Source: Gp7-AA6 sp036395755 (GTDB lineage Bacteria; Acidobacteriota; Thermoanaerobaculia; UBA5066; Gp7-AA6). Taken from it: a DNA stretch of 64,000 nucleotides. Positions 8,344 through 18,668 of this stretch are shown here, piece after piece. The stretch lies in the NCBI GenBank assembly GCA_036395755.1, contig DASWCZ010000057.1, forward strand, positions 1 through 64,000. The letters are read 5' to 3'. A program made the translations under genes and the position numbers. The notes under the pieces were generated by a model. The model was not told where the DNA came from. It saw only the letters and a program-made list of their open reading frames with translations, and did not search any database. Within the stretch, counting starts at the first letter, position 1; every line of letters starts with the position of its first letter.

Positions 8344-9617
8344 TCTTCGCGGTCGCCCGGACACATTTTGCGAAGTTGAAGCGCGACCGCGCGGCGTTCG
8401 TTCTCGCCTTCGTCGTCCCGGTCGTCTTCTTCTCGGTGTTCGCCAGCATCTTCCGCGGCAGCTCTTCCCGCGCCACCACGCGGCAGATCCCGCTCGCCGT
8501 CGTCGACGAGGATCGCAGCGTCAACTCGGCGCGGTTCATCGACGCGTTGAAGCGCGAGAAGGGCCTGAAGGTCGTCGATGCAAAAGGGTTACCGGGCGGC
8601 AAGAAAGGTCCCGCGCTCGACGCCACGACCGCCGAGTCGATGGTCCGTGACGGAAACGTCCCGCTCGCTCTCGTCGTGCCGAAAGGATTTGGAGCGAGTC
8701 CGCTCCAGTTCGGTCCCTCGGACGGCCGCCCCGCCCTGAAGATTCTCGCAGACACCGCCGACCCGATCGCCCCCCAGGTCGTCAACGGGTTACTCCAGAA
8801 GGTCGCCATGACCTCGATGCCCGACGTCGTGGCGCGGGCGGGGATCGCGGAGTTCGATCGGTGGGGCGGCGGCCTGACGCCGGAGCAGCGGGCACGGATC
8901 GAGGAGGGCATCGGAAAGCTCAGGGAAGAGAGAGGGCCGTCGGGCGGCGGGGGCGCAACGGCCGGAGGCCTCGTCTCCGTCGAAGTGCGCGACGTGCTGG
9001 GAGAAGCGAAGGCGAACCCGACGGTCGCCGTATTCGCCGCGGGCCTGGGCGTGATGTTCCTGCTCTTCTCGGCCGCCGGCGCCGGAGGCGCGCTGATCGA
9101 AGAGGTCGAGAGCGGAACGCTCGATCGGATCCTCTCGACCCGCGTGACGATGACGCAACTCCTCCTGGGCAAGCTCTTCTATCTCTCCACAGTGGCCGTT
9201 GCGCAATTGACCGTCATGTTTCTGTGGGGCGAGCTCTTCTTCGGCCTCGAGCTGCACCGGCACGTCCCCGGGTTCCTCGTGATGGCGGTCGTCACCGCCC
9301 TCGCAGCGTCGGCCTTCGGTCTCGTGCTCGCGGCGCTCTCGCGGACGCGGATGCAGCTGGTTGCGCTCTCGAACCTGCTGATCCTCGTGATGTCGGCGCT
9401 CGGGGGCAGCATGTTCCCCCGCTATCTCCTTTCCGAGAGCGTCCAGAAAATCGGACTCGTGACGTTGAACGCCTGGGCGATCGACGGCTTCATGAAGGTG
9501 TTCTGGCGGGACGCGCCGATCCCCGCACTGGCGCCGCAGGTCGGATTCCTTCTCGCGGCGGCGATCGTTCTCTTCTCGCTCGCGCGCCGCCTCGCTCGCC
9601 GCTGGGAGATCGTCTGA
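8340..9617 (+). CDS. ABC-2 type exporter, permease subunit
   Basis: Membrane subunit of 425 aa, paired with the upstream ATPase by a 4-nt overlap. It has one N-terminal helix (AFVLAFVVPVVFFSVFASIF), a large extracytoplasmic domain (about residues 45-235), then five C-terminal helices starting at VAVFAAGLGVMFLLFSAAG. This is the ABC2_membrane_3 (YhgE/NatB-like) layout. The motif EEVESGTLDRILSTRVT between helices 2 and 3 is the coupling-helix region typical of the family. Confidence 0.88.
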   Translation: MIFAVARTHFAKLKRDRAAFVLAFVVPVVFFSVFASIFRGSSSRATTRQIPLAVVDEDRSVNSARFIDALKREKGLKVVDAKGLPGGKKGPALDATTAESMVRDGNVPLALVVPKGFGASPLQFGPSDGRPALKILADTADPIAPQVVNGLLQKVAMTSMPDVVARAGIAEFDRWGGGLTPEQRARIEEGIGKLREERGPSGGGGATAGGLVSVEVRDVLGEAKANPTVAVFAAGLGVMFLLFSAAGAGGALIEEVESGTLDRILSTRVTMTQLLLGKLFYLSTVAVAQLTVMFLWGELFFGLELHRHVPGFLVMAVVTALAASAFGLVLAALSRTRMQLVALSNLLILVMSALGGSMFPRYLLSESVQKIGLVTLNAWAIDGFMKVFWRDAPIPALAPQVGFLLAAAIVLFSLARRLARRWEIV

Positions 9618-9791
9618 CGAAGACGCGGCGGAAAACGGCCGCCGCGGCGATCCTCCTCCTCGCCCTTCTCCCTTTTTCCGTCGGCGCATCGCCGTATCCC
9701 GAACCGGTCTCCGGAGACTTCGTCGTCTGGAATTTCCGTTTCGCGAGCGGCGACCCTCCCCGAGCTGCGTCTCCGCTACCGGACGATCGGC
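9614..9791 (+). pseudogene. Remnant of MetX-like alpha/beta hydrolase gene
   Basis: After the permease stop the frame encodes a signal peptide (KTAAAAILLLALLPFSVGAS) followed by YPEPVSGDFVVWNFRFASGD. A frame change near 9752 is then needed to read TLPELRLRYRTIG. Together these match the N-terminus of homoserine-acetyltransferase-like hydrolases (pattern YP-PV-GDFV--F-F-SGETLPELRL-Y-T-G). Similarity stops at about 9791 and the catalytic Ser nucleophile region is absent. The codon at the expected overlapping start is CTG. It is a broken 5' remnant; about two missing bases explain the frame change. Confidence 0.6.
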
Positions 9792-10039
9792 CACCGCGGA
9801 ATCAGCAATCAGGAATTTCGTGCTCGCGGCGTTCGCCGCCACGGGCAAGGATTACGGATACTTGTTCAAGGATGAATTCGGTTCTGGCGGCCTTTGAGCG
9901 GCCGGTATAACGCGCATGGCAGATGATGCGCCCGCGGGGGCTCAACCGCTCCTCGGCGGGCGGACGTATCGCAGAGAGAGGGCCTGAAATTTGCCACCGG
10001 TGAGAAGCCCCGCTACCCACTGAATCGAAAGGCTTTTAT
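9792..10039. other. Decayed intergenic stretch
   Basis: Between the hydrolase remnant and tRNA-Asp no intact gene is visible. One short frame (about 9800-9897, ending FKDEFGSGGL) could be a second coding fragment, but I cannot assign it to a family. Confidence 0.35.
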
Positions 10040-10116
<77 letters not shown>

Positions 10117-10178
10117 GCGAACGGCGCATCCTACACACCGCGATCGGTGATCACAAGCGACGCGACCCTTCGGAGTCG

Positions 10179-10253
10179 TGGTGGGGGGTGCAGGTTTCGA
10201 ACCTGCGACTTCCTGCGTGTAAAGCAGGCGCTCTACCGCTGAGCTAACCCCCC
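10179..10253 (-). tRNA. tRNA-Val (TAC)
   Basis: 75-nt cloverleaf on the minus strand with encoded CCA. The acceptor is GGGGGGT/ACCCCCC, the anticodon arm CCTGC-TTTACAC-GCAGG (anticodon TAC) and the T-arm GCAGG-TTCGAAA-CCTGC. Its 5' end lies only 13 nt after the EAL-gene stop, so read-through from that gene is possible. Confidence 0.97.
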
Positions 10254-10266
10254 GCGAAAACCGTCT

Positions 10267-11586
10267 TCAGACCCGCACGCGCAAGTACCGATCGACCTCT
10301 TCGATCGGCATTGGCCTCGCCAGAAGAAACCCCTGGCCGTACTCGACGCCGAGTGCCTGGAGCGCCTTCAACTCCTCCGGCGTTTCGATTCCTTCCGCGA
10401 TCACGTGAGTTTTCATCTTCCGCGCAAAGGAGAGGAGGGCTTCGAGCAGGTCTTGCTTGACCGTGCGCCGGTCGATGTCGCGGACGAACACGTTGTCGAT
10501 CTTCAGGTAGTCCGGTTCGATTTCCGTCAGGGACGAGAGGCTGCTGTAGCCGGTCCCGACGTCGTCCACGGCGATGCCGAAGCCCTGCTCGCGGAAGCGC
10601 GAAAGGACCTCGCGGAACAGGCTTTCGTAGACCACGTAGGTCCGCTCCGTGATCTCGAGCACGATGTTCTCCGGGTTCAGGCCATGCACCTGCACCCGTT
10701 CACAGAACCGCGGCCCCAGGAACTCCGGATCGGAGGCGGCAGCGGGAGAGAGGTTCAGGAAGAGCTTTCGCCCGCCGTCTCCGTGCGACGCTGCTTCGAT
10801 CGAGATCTCGCGGCAGACGCGTTCGAGCGGTCCGAGCAACTCCGTCCGCGCGGCAAGCGAAAAGAGCGTCTCCCCCGACTCGAACTCGCTCCCCTTCGGA
10901 CCGCGCGAGAGCGCTTCCATCCCGATCATCTCTCCGGTCACGAGGTCGAAGACCGGTTGAAAAATGGCGTACATGTCGCGCCGGTTGATCGCTTCCTGGA
11001 GGAGGCTTCCGCCGCGGATCTCGGCGCGGACGGTCTGGCGGGTGACACGGTCGCGCGCCTCCTGGATCCCGCGATAGACCAGCCGCTCCGGCCGCCTTCG
11101 CAGATCGAAGAGGACCCGCCCGGCGCCCACGAACGAACGGAAGCGGCCGGGCAGATCCGCGCGCATGGCGAGGTATCCGCGGATGAGTTGATCGAGCTCG
11201 CCGGCCTTCTGCTCGAGCGCCCCCAGGGCGTGCGGCACGCCGGAATCCGGCGCGAGCACGAGGAGAACCTCGTCGGAAGAAACGTGAGGAAGGCAGAACG
11301 TCCCCGAGGGCAGGATGCCGTCGGTCTGGAACGCTTTCAGGCGTCGGACGAAGTCGAGCATGAGGTCGTCGTAGGCCTGCCATCCCCAGACTTCCTCGAC
11401 CCGTCCCTCCGAGCCTGGACAGAAGGAGAGAATCGACAGCGCACCGGTCTCGCGCAACTGAGAAGTGAAATCGTCCATGATGGCGGCGACCGTGGGAAGC
11501 CCCGTATCCCGATCGTAGAGGCGGGTCCTCTCCTTCTGCCACTTTCCGCGGATGGCAACGAGCTCGCTCGCGTCCCCCTTCTTCAT
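10267..11586 (-). CDS. EAL-domain c-di-GMP phosphodiesterase with degenerate GGDEF-like N-domain
   Basis: About 439 aa from ATG 11586 (an upstream start at 11625 is possible). The C-terminal EAL domain (about residues 190-435) keeps the catalytic signature MIGMEALSRG, LNLSP, the DDVGTGYSSL loop and the YLKIDNVFVRDI Lys, so it is probably an active c-di-GMP hydrolase. The N-terminal third resembles a GGDEF fold (RLYDRDTGLP opening), but the active-site loop reads SSDE instead of GGDEF, so diguanylate cyclase activity is unlikely. No membrane segment; a cytosolic enzyme. Confidence 0.85.
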   Translation of the reverse strand: MKKGDASELVAIRGKWQKERTRLYDRDTGLPTVAAIMDDFTSQLRETGALSILSFCPGSEGRVEEVWGWQAYDDLMLDFVRRLKAFQTDGILPSGTFCLPHVSSDEVLLVLAPDSGVPHALGALEQKAGELDQLIRGYLAMRADLPGRFRSFVGAGRVLFDLRRRPERLVYRGIQEARDRVTRQTVRAEIRGGSLLQEAINRRDMYAIFQPVFDLVTGEMIGMEALSRGPKGSEFESGETLFSLAARTELLGPLERVCREISIEAASHGDGGRKLFLNLSPAAASDPEFLGPRFCERVQVHGLNPENIVLEITERTYVVYESLFREVLSRFREQGFGIAVDDVGTGYSSLSSLTEIEPDYLKIDNVFVRDIDRRTVKQDLLEALLSFARKMKTHVIAEGIETPEELKALQALGVEYGQGFLLARPMPIEEVDRYLRVRV

Positions 11587-11643
11587 GGAATTACTTTCGC
11601 TCCCAGCCCCGCTCAAGGATAACAACCGCGGCCAGGCCGCGTC

Positions 11644-13719
11644 TCAGGCTGCCCCGGCACGAAGGCGCGACACGGCCTCGTCGGTGCCGAGCACGATCAG
11701 CACGTCGCCGTGCTGCAGCCGGTCCGCGGGGCCCGGCACGAAGCGGCGTTCGAGACCCTCCTTCGTGAGGCGCTTGACCGCGAGGACCGACACGCCGTAA
11801 CGCGTCCGCAAGCCGGACTCCGCGACCGTTTTCCCTTCGATCGCGGGCGGCACGTCCACCTGGACCAGGCGGTGCTTCTCGGGCAGCTCGAAGTAGTCCA
11901 TCTCGGTGCCCCCCTCCCCGAACATGCGGACGCGGGCGACGAGCCGGTTGTGCCGCAGCACCTCCCGGTCGAACGCGCCGAGCAGGTCGCGCCGGGTCAC
12001 GATCCCCAGGAAACGCCGGTCCTCCGCCGAATTGACGACCGGCAGCTGCCCGAGGTCGCGAAACCAGAGCTTCTCGTTGACGCTCGTCAGCGGTTCGGAG
12101 GGCGTCACGAACGGGATCTGCGAGACGAGATCTTCGGCGATCACGAGACTCGAGATGTCGCGCTCCGGAAGGGACTCCTTGATGTCGTGCAGGTCGACGA
12201 CGCCCAGGAGCCGGCCCTGTTCGTCGCCGACGTAGAGGTAGAGGCTTCGCGAATGAAGAAACGCGTTGACGATCTCGGCGAGCGGCATGTCGCGCGGCAC
12301 GAGCTTGACGTCTTCGCGCATGACGTCGGAGACCTTCAGCGAAGAGAGAGCGGTCGCCTCCGGGGTCTTCTCCCACACGATTCCGGCCGAGCGCAGGTTC
12401 TCGATGTAGAGCGAGTCCTTCTGAAGCGCTCTCGCCGAGAGGACCGCGAGCACGGAGACGACCATCATCGGAAGGAGGACCGCGGTGTTCTGGGTGAGCT
12501 CGAAGATCATGATGATCGCGAGCAGCGGCGCGCGCGTCACGCCGGCCAGCAGACCTCCCATCCCGAGGAGCGCGTATCCTCCGACGGGCGATTCGATCCA
12601 AGGGAACCCGAGCTGCGCGAGCTTCGCGATCATTCCGCCGAGCGTCGCGCCGACCATGAGAGCCGGAGTGAAGACGCCGCCGACGCCTCCGGATCCGATG
12701 GTCGCCGAGGTGGCGACGATTTTCCCGACGAAGAGCTCTCCCAAGAGGGGCAGCGACGGATTCCCCCGCAGGATCCGGTCCGTTCCGCCGAAACCGTTTC
12801 CCCACACCTCGGGCCGTACGACGCCGATCAGCCCGACGATCGCCCCGCCGGCCGCCATCGAGATCGGAAGGGAAAGCTTCAGCGACGCGAAGAAATCCTT
12901 CGCGGCGCGCAGCGTGCGCACGAAGAGCGCCGAGGCGATTCCCGACGTGAGACCGATCGCCGCGAACGGCAGGAACTCGAGGATCGACTCCAGACGAAAC
13001 GGCGCGACCTGATAGACCGGCTCGTCTCCCAGGAGAAAACGCACGAGTACCGTCGAGATCACCGCGGAGACCACCGCGGGTCCGAAGAGCGCCATCGAGA
13101 AGGAACCGACCACGACCTCGAGGACGAACAGCGTCGCCGCGATCGGAGTGTTGTAAGCGCCGGCGACGCCCGCGGCCATTCCGCACGCGGCCAGGATGCG
13201 CGCTCGCTCGGGAGAAACCTTCACGAGCCGGGACAGGGCCGAAGCGAAGGCCGCGCCCATCTGGATGATCGAGCCCTCGCGGCCTTCGGAGCCTCCGGTC
13301 GAGATGACGGCGAGCGACGCGGTGGCGCGACCGAGCGACGGCCGGAGGCGGACCGCGCGGCGGCCGAGATGGACCACCTCGATCATCTGGGAGATTCCGT
13401 GCGAGCCGGCTCCCGCGGCCAGAAGGCGAAGGAGGGAGCCCCCGACGAAAGCGCCCGCGGCGGGCAGGAAGATACGGAGGAGCGGCGGAAGCGATTCGCC
13501 GCCGGCGACGATGTCCTCGGCGTCGAACAAGAGCTTCGTCAGCCTGACCGAGAGCGCCCGGAATCCGATGGCACCGAAGGCGCCCGCGACGCCGACCGCC
13601 GCCGCGAGCAGAAGAAACTGGGTGTTGGGGTCTCTCCAGAAGAAGCGTCCGAAGACCGAGGGTCGGGTCGGCGCGGGGGCCTCCGGAGAGCTCATTCCGG
13701 GGGCCTCCGGAGAGCTCAT
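11644..13719 (-). CDS. ClC-family chloride channel/antiporter with CBS and RCK-C domains
   Basis: About 691 aa. The ClC membrane core (residues about 25-430) shows the three ion-path signatures: GAGSHGIS (GSGIP-like), GGSEGREGSI (GREGP-like, gating Glu kept) and GGVFTPALM (GxFxP). Two CBS repeats follow (VSDVMREDVKLVPRDMPL; LVSQIPFVTPSEPLTSVNEK), then a TrkA-C/RCK-C-like tail (RLVQVDVPPAIEGKTVAESGL). The start is ambiguous. ATG 13719 overlaps the zinc-finger gene stop (ATGA), while ATG 13695 lies one 24-bp duplication later and has the better-spaced GGAGG. Confidence 0.9.
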   Translation of the reverse strand: MSSPEAPGMSSPEAPAPTRPSVFGRFFWRDPNTQFLLLAAAVGVAGAFGAIGFRALSVRLTKLLFDAEDIVAGGESLPPLLRIFLPAAGAFVGGSLLRLLAAGAGSHGISQMIEVVHLGRRAVRLRPSLGRATASLAVISTGGSEGREGSIIQMGAAFASALSRLVKVSPERARILAACGMAAGVAGAYNTPIAATLFVLEVVVGSFSMALFGPAVVSAVISTVLVRFLLGDEPVYQVAPFRLESILEFLPFAAIGLTSGIASALFVRTLRAAKDFFASLKLSLPISMAAGGAIVGLIGVVRPEVWGNGFGGTDRILRGNPSLPLLGELFVGKIVATSATIGSGGVGGVFTPALMVGATLGGMIAKLAQLGFPWIESPVGGYALLGMGGLLAGVTRAPLLAIIMIFELTQNTAVLLPMMVVSVLAVLSARALQKDSLYIENLRSAGIVWEKTPEATALSSLKVSDVMREDVKLVPRDMPLAEIVNAFLHSRSLYLYVGDEQGRLLGVVDLHDIKESLPERDISSLVIAEDLVSQIPFVTPSEPLTSVNEKLWFRDLGQLPVVNSAEDRRFLGIVTRRDLLGAFDREVLRHNRLVARVRMFGEGGTEMDYFELPEKHRLVQVDVPPAIEGKTVAESGLRTRYGVSVLAVKRLTKEGLERRFVPGPADRLQHGDVLIVLGTDEAVSRLRAGAA

Positions 13720-13925
13720 TCCTCCCTTTGGGCTTCCGGGCTCTCGGAGTCCTCGTCCGACTCGCCGAAGAAGAAGGAGTGCGCGCACAGGTCGCCGCAG
13801 AAAACGCAGCCGCCCCGCCGAACGGCGCACGAATCGCAGACGGTGCGATGGCAGAGGGCACAGCGACCGAGGCTGTAGGAGAACGCCTCGCTGCAGACCT
13901 GGCAGCCGTCGACGGGACCCGACAT
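13716..13925 (-). CDS. Small double zinc-ribbon protein
   Basis: 69-aa protein with Cys pairs at residues about 8/11, 22/25, 30/33, 40/43 and 47 plus a His (GCQVC, RCALC, VCDSC, GCVFCGDLCAH), and an acidic tail. This is a treble- or double-ribbon zinc fold of unknown role. It is translationally coupled (ATGA) to the ClC gene, suggesting co-expression. A TATACT box ends 6 nt before the ATG and there is no Shine-Dalgarno, so the mRNA is probably leaderless. Confidence 0.7.
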   Translation of the reverse strand: MSGPVDGCQVCSEAFSYSLGRCALCHRTVCDSCAVRRGGCVFCGDLCAHSFFFGESDEDSESPEAQREE

Positions 13926-13931
13926 GCGACG

Positions 13932-13937
13932 AGTATA
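13932..13937 (-). promoter_or_regulatory. Leaderless-type -10 box (TATACT)
   Basis: TATACT on the minus strand ends 6 nt before the ATG at 13925, placing the expected transcription start on the start codon. Confidence 0.5.
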
Positions 13938-14010
13938 CGGTCGCCTGCTGCGAGCGAAGACCTCCGGGGCCCCCGCATCGCTGTGGTAGCATCCGCGGTC
14001 CTTCCGCCGC

Positions 14011-14087
14011 GGCGGTGTAGCTCAGTTGGTTAGAGCAAGCGGCTCATATCCGCTGTGTCCGGGGTTCAAGTCCCTGCACCGCCACCA
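14011..14087 (+). tRNA. tRNA with CAT anticodon (elongator Met, or Ile2)
   Basis: 77-nt cloverleaf with encoded CCA: acceptor GGCGGTG/CACCGCC, D-arm GCTCAGTTGGTTAGAGC, anticodon arm AGCGG-CTCATAT-CCGCT, T-arm CGGGG-TTCAAGT-CCCTG. The acceptor pairs fully at position 1-72, so it is not initiator tRNA. CAT could be elongator Met or, if modified by lysidine, Ile(AUA); tilS lies 1 kb downstream. I favour Met. Confidence 0.93.
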
Positions 14088-14116
14088 CATTCGGATTCCG
14101 TGCGCCGCCCGGGCTC

Positions 14117-14162
14117 TTGACAAAGAACACTTTTAGTGCTCATATGATCGCCTATAGTGATC
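14117..14162 (+). promoter_or_regulatory. Promoter/operator of the wHTH-nucleotidyltransferase pair
   Basis: TTGACA (14117-14122) and TATGAT (14143-14148) are 20 nt apart, longer than ideal. Two inverted repeats overlap them: CACT-TTT-AGTG (14128-14138) between the boxes and TGATC-N8-GATCA (14145-14162) across the start codon. Both are plausible operators for the encoded wHTH protein. Confidence 0.5.
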
Positions 14163-14489
14163 AAACAATCGTCTCCTTTCGGAGGGCGTACGAGAACCGA
14201 GACACTCCTGACGCTCCGTTTGTTGGACGAGAGCTATGCGAGGGAGATCGCACGGGTTCTGGACCGGCCTGTCTCTGGCGTGCTGAAAGCTCTCAAGAGC
14301 CTGGAAGCGGACGCTCTCGTCGCGGGGCGAATGGAGGGCCGAACGCGGCTCTTCCGCCTCGCGCCCCGCTACTTCGCCTACGCCGAGCTGCGGCGATATC
14401 TCGAGCGGCTCACCGAACCGGAAGACGACCTGCGGGAGCGGATCGGTCGGCTTCGGCGAAGGCCGAGAAAGATCGGAAAGCGCCTTTGA
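14157..14489 (+). CDS. Winged-helix regulator, candidate antitoxin
   Basis: 110-aa protein from GTG 14157 with one winged-HTH domain (RTETLLTLRLLDESYAREIARVL region, then the recognition-helix-like PVSGVLKALKSLEADALV and a wing RMEGRTRLFRL). This resembles ArsR-like single-domain regulators. The tail is strongly basic (RRRPRKIGKRL). The gene overlaps the nucleotidyltransferase by TTGA, the coupling typical of antitoxin-toxin pairs. It probably autoregulates through the dyads just upstream. Function is inferred from arrangement. Confidence 0.65.
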   Translation: MIKQSSPFGGRTRTETLLTLRLLDESYAREIARVLDRPVSGVLKALKSLEADALVAGRMEGRTRLFRLAPRYFAYAELRRYLERLTEPEDDLRERIGRLRRRPRKIGKRL

Positions 14490-15046
14490 AGATCAACGCG
14501 AAGTCGAGCCTCCAGACGGTGGCGCTCGCGGTCGCCGAGGCCCTGGAGAACGCCGGTATTGACGCGGTGCTGAGCGGCGGCGCCTGCGCAACAATCCACA
14601 CGGCCGGCGCATACGCGTCGGAGGACGTCGATTTCGTTCTTCAGTCGGCGTCTTCGCAGGAGAAGCTGGACGATGCGATGGCGGGGCTCGGCTTTCGCCG
14701 GCGCCGGGACCAGTACTTCCATCCGCGGACGCAGTTCTTCGTCGAGTTTCCGTCCGGCCCGCTGGGTATCGGCCGCGATCTTTCGGTCAAACCGGTCCGA
14801 AAGAGAATCGGTCCCTCCAGCTCGGCGATCCGAATTCTGTCGGCCACCGACTCCTGCCGCGACCGGCTCGCAGCGTTCTATCACTGGAACGATCGCCAAA
14901 GCCTGTCCACAGCAGTGCTCATCGCTCTGAAAAACAGGGTCGAAATGAACCGGATCCGGGCATGGAGCGCGCGTGAAGGAGCATCCGAACGCTTCTCTGA
15001 GTTCAGGCGGGAGCTTGCACGGGCCCGGAAACGGCTCAGGCCGTGA
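14486..15046 (+). CDS. AbiEii/DUF6036-like nucleotidyltransferase, candidate toxin
   Basis: About 186 aa from TTG 14486. The N-terminal half has the nucleotidyltransferase motif I in the form LSGGACATIH...SEDVDFVL (GG followed by S-x-D-V-D-F), as in AbiEii and MNT-type enzymes. The block DSCRDRLAAFYHWNDRQSL matches a conserved C-terminal motif of a widespread uncharacterised nucleotidyltransferase family. A type-IV-like toxin that modifies tRNA or proteins is possible, but the partner protein here is only a wHTH without the AbiEi C-terminal domain. Confidence 0.65.
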   Translation: MKINAKSSLQTVALAVAEALENAGIDAVLSGGACATIHTAGAYASEDVDFVLQSASSQEKLDDAMAGLGFRRRRDQYFHPRTQFFVEFPSGPLGIGRDLSVKPVRKRIGPSSSAIRILSATDSCRDRLAAFYHWNDRQSLSTAVLIALKNRVEMNRIRAWSAREGASERFSEFRRELARARKRLRP

Positions 15047-15117
15047 TGGAGCAGCGACCGGATCGAGAGAGAGGTCGCCGGGAACCCGAACCCCGCGTTC
15101 GCGTCGTACCATTAGGA

Positions 15118-16169
15118 ATGGACGCAGTCACCTGCGCGCTCAACCGGGCTGCCGAGCGAGGACTCCTCCCCCGCGGCGCCTCGGTCCTCCTCGCCGTCTC
15201 CGGCGGCGCGGACTCCCTGGCGCTCCTTTACGGCGCGGCGGAGCTCGCCCCGATGACCGGCTGGCGGCTCTCGGTCGCGCACGTCCACCACGGCTGGCGC
15301 GGGCGGGACGCGGATCGCGACCTCCGGTTCGTCGCGGCCCATGCCCGGCGGCTCGAGCTCCCTTTCCTCTCACGCCAGCGGGACGCGCGCGCGGAGTCAC
15401 GGCGGCTGCGCCTCTCTCCGGAAGCGGGCGCACGGCACGTTCGCTACGACGCGCTTCTCGAGATGGCGCGCGAAGTCGGAGCTTCGCGGATCGCGACCGC
15501 GCACCAGCGGGAGGACCGGATCGAGTCGCACCTCCTGGCGCGCGACCGCAGAGGCGGGCTCGCGAGCCTCGCCGGACCGCGTGAGAGCCGCGCCGACGGG
15601 GTCGTCCGGCCGATGCTCGGCGTGTCGAGGGTCGAGATCCGGGAGTTTCTCGCCGCGCGCGGCCTCTCCTTCCGACGCGACGCCTCGAACGGCGACCTCC
15701 GCCTCGACCGGAACCGCCTCCGCCGGGAGCTCACGGCGACGCTCGGAGAAGAAGATCGCAAGGCGATCGCGGGCCGCGTCGAGGAGCTCGCCCGCCGCCG
15801 CGAGAGGCTGGAACGCGACTTCGAAGAAACGATCCGTCCAGCCATCCGGACCGCTAGAAACGTCGTCGTCGCCGACGCGAAACTGCTCGAGCGCACGACC
15901 CCCGAGCTTCGACGGCGCGCGGTTTTCGAGTGCACGGCTCCATTCGCTGCGCCCGGAAAGCCTCCGTTGACCGGCAGGGAACGGGAGCAGATCGTGCGCC
16001 TCCTCGCAGGCGGCGCCGACTTTCGTTTCGAGGCGGGTCGGCTCATCTCTTTGCGCCGGAGCGGAGCGCGATTCGAGGTCCGGCTCGCATCGGAGGCAAC
16101 CCGGCGCGAAAAGGGCAATAATCGAGCCGAGCTGTCCGTTATTCTGGCCGATCGAAGGGAGTCACTGGG

Positions 16170-16173
<4 letters not shown>
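15118..16173 (+). CDS. tilS: tRNA(Ile)-lysidine synthase TilS
   Basis: N-type ATP pyrophosphatase of about 351 aa that converts C34 of tRNA-Ile(CAT) to lysidine, allowing AUA decoding. The PP-loop is LLAVSGGADSLALLYG, followed by VAHVHHGWRG and RIATAHQREDRIES, the family motifs. The C-terminal part matches the TilS substrate-binding region. ATG 15118 is preferred because an upstream frame extension to 15043 overlaps the previous gene with no similarity. It overlaps ftsH by TTGA. Confidence 0.85.
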
Positions 16174-18083
<1,910 letters not shown>

Positions 18084-18090
18084 GCGGGGG

Positions 18091-18151
18091 TCAACGCTGA
18101 ATTCCTCAATCGACCTCGATGCCTCCATGTTTCGAGCGAATTCAGCGTTGA
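18091..18151 (+). repeat. Perfect 14-bp inverted repeat between ftsH and dinB-like gene
   Basis: TCAACGCTGAATTC (18091-18104) is repeated inverted as GAATTCAGCGTTGA (18138-18151) with a 33-nt spacer. There is no U-tract, so it is not a classic terminator. It may be an mRNA-stabilising or attenuating hairpin, or a mobile palindromic repeat. Confidence 0.7.
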
Positions 18152-18155
18152 TCCC

Positions 18156-18641
18156 ATGACCATCTCCGAGATCTTCCTCCGCGAATTCGACGGCGAGATG
18201 GAGACGACGCGGCGCGTGCTCGAACGCGTACCGTCGGAACGTCTGGAGTGGAGCCCCCACCCGAAATCCATGACGATGAAGGCCCTCGCCGGCCACGTCG
18301 CGGAGCTCGCGAACTGGGGCGTCCGGCTCGATGGGAGCTCGTTCGAAGTCGGGACGCGGAAGAAACCGGAGTTCGACTCGGTCGGCCAGCTCGTCGCCCA
18401 ATTCGACGAGAACGTCGCCGCGAGCCGCACCGCGATCGCGCGCAAGTCCGACGAGGACCTGCGCGAGCGCTTCACCGTCACGCGGGGTGGGACGACCGAC
18501 TTTCAGATGTCGAAGGCGAGCCTCCTGCGCCGCGTCTTTCTGAATCACCTGATCCACCACCGCGGCCAGCTCTCGGTCTACCTGAGATTGAACGACGTCC
18601 CGTTGCCGCCCATTTACGGACCCTCGGCGGACGAGGGGTAG
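18156..18641 (+). CDS. DinB-like four-helix metal-binding protein
   Basis: 161-aa DinB/DUF664-type protein. The putative metal-site histidines are visible in ALAGHVAELANW (first His) and FLNHLIHHRGQL (the H-x-x-x-H pattern near the C-terminus). The family includes thiol-dependent transferases (bacillithiol, mycothiol) and many uncharacterised members. Start ATG 18156 lies 4 nt after the inverted repeat, which would place the hairpin at the 5' end of its transcript. Confidence 0.8.
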   Translation: MTISEIFLREFDGEMETTRRVLERVPSERLEWSPHPKSMTMKALAGHVAELANWGVRLDGSSFEVGTRKKPEFDSVGQLVAQFDENVAASRTAIARKSDEDLRERFTVTRGGTTDFQMSKASLLRRVFLNHLIHHRGQLSVYLRLNDVPLPPIYGPSADEG

Positions 18642-18656
18642 AGCAGGAGATCGTTC

Positions 18657-18662
18657 TAGACT
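18657..18662 (+). promoter_or_regulatory. Leaderless-type -10 box (TAGACT)
   Basis: TAGACT ends 6 nt before the GTG of folP; the only AGGAG nearby is about 20 nt upstream of the start, too far to act as a ribosome-binding site. Confidence 0.45.
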
Positions 18663-18668
18663 CTCCGC

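Noticed and set aside
6498..9617. 1039-codon open frame on the plus strand
   Set aside because: Its first ~610 codons run antisense to arnT/PsiE and out of frame with the ABC ATPase; only the part from ATG 8340 (the permease) is real.
11710..13878. 722-codon plus-strand frame antisense to the ClC gene
   Set aside because: Composition is charged low-complexity typical of a high-GC shadow frame; the minus-strand frame has all ClC and CBS motifs.
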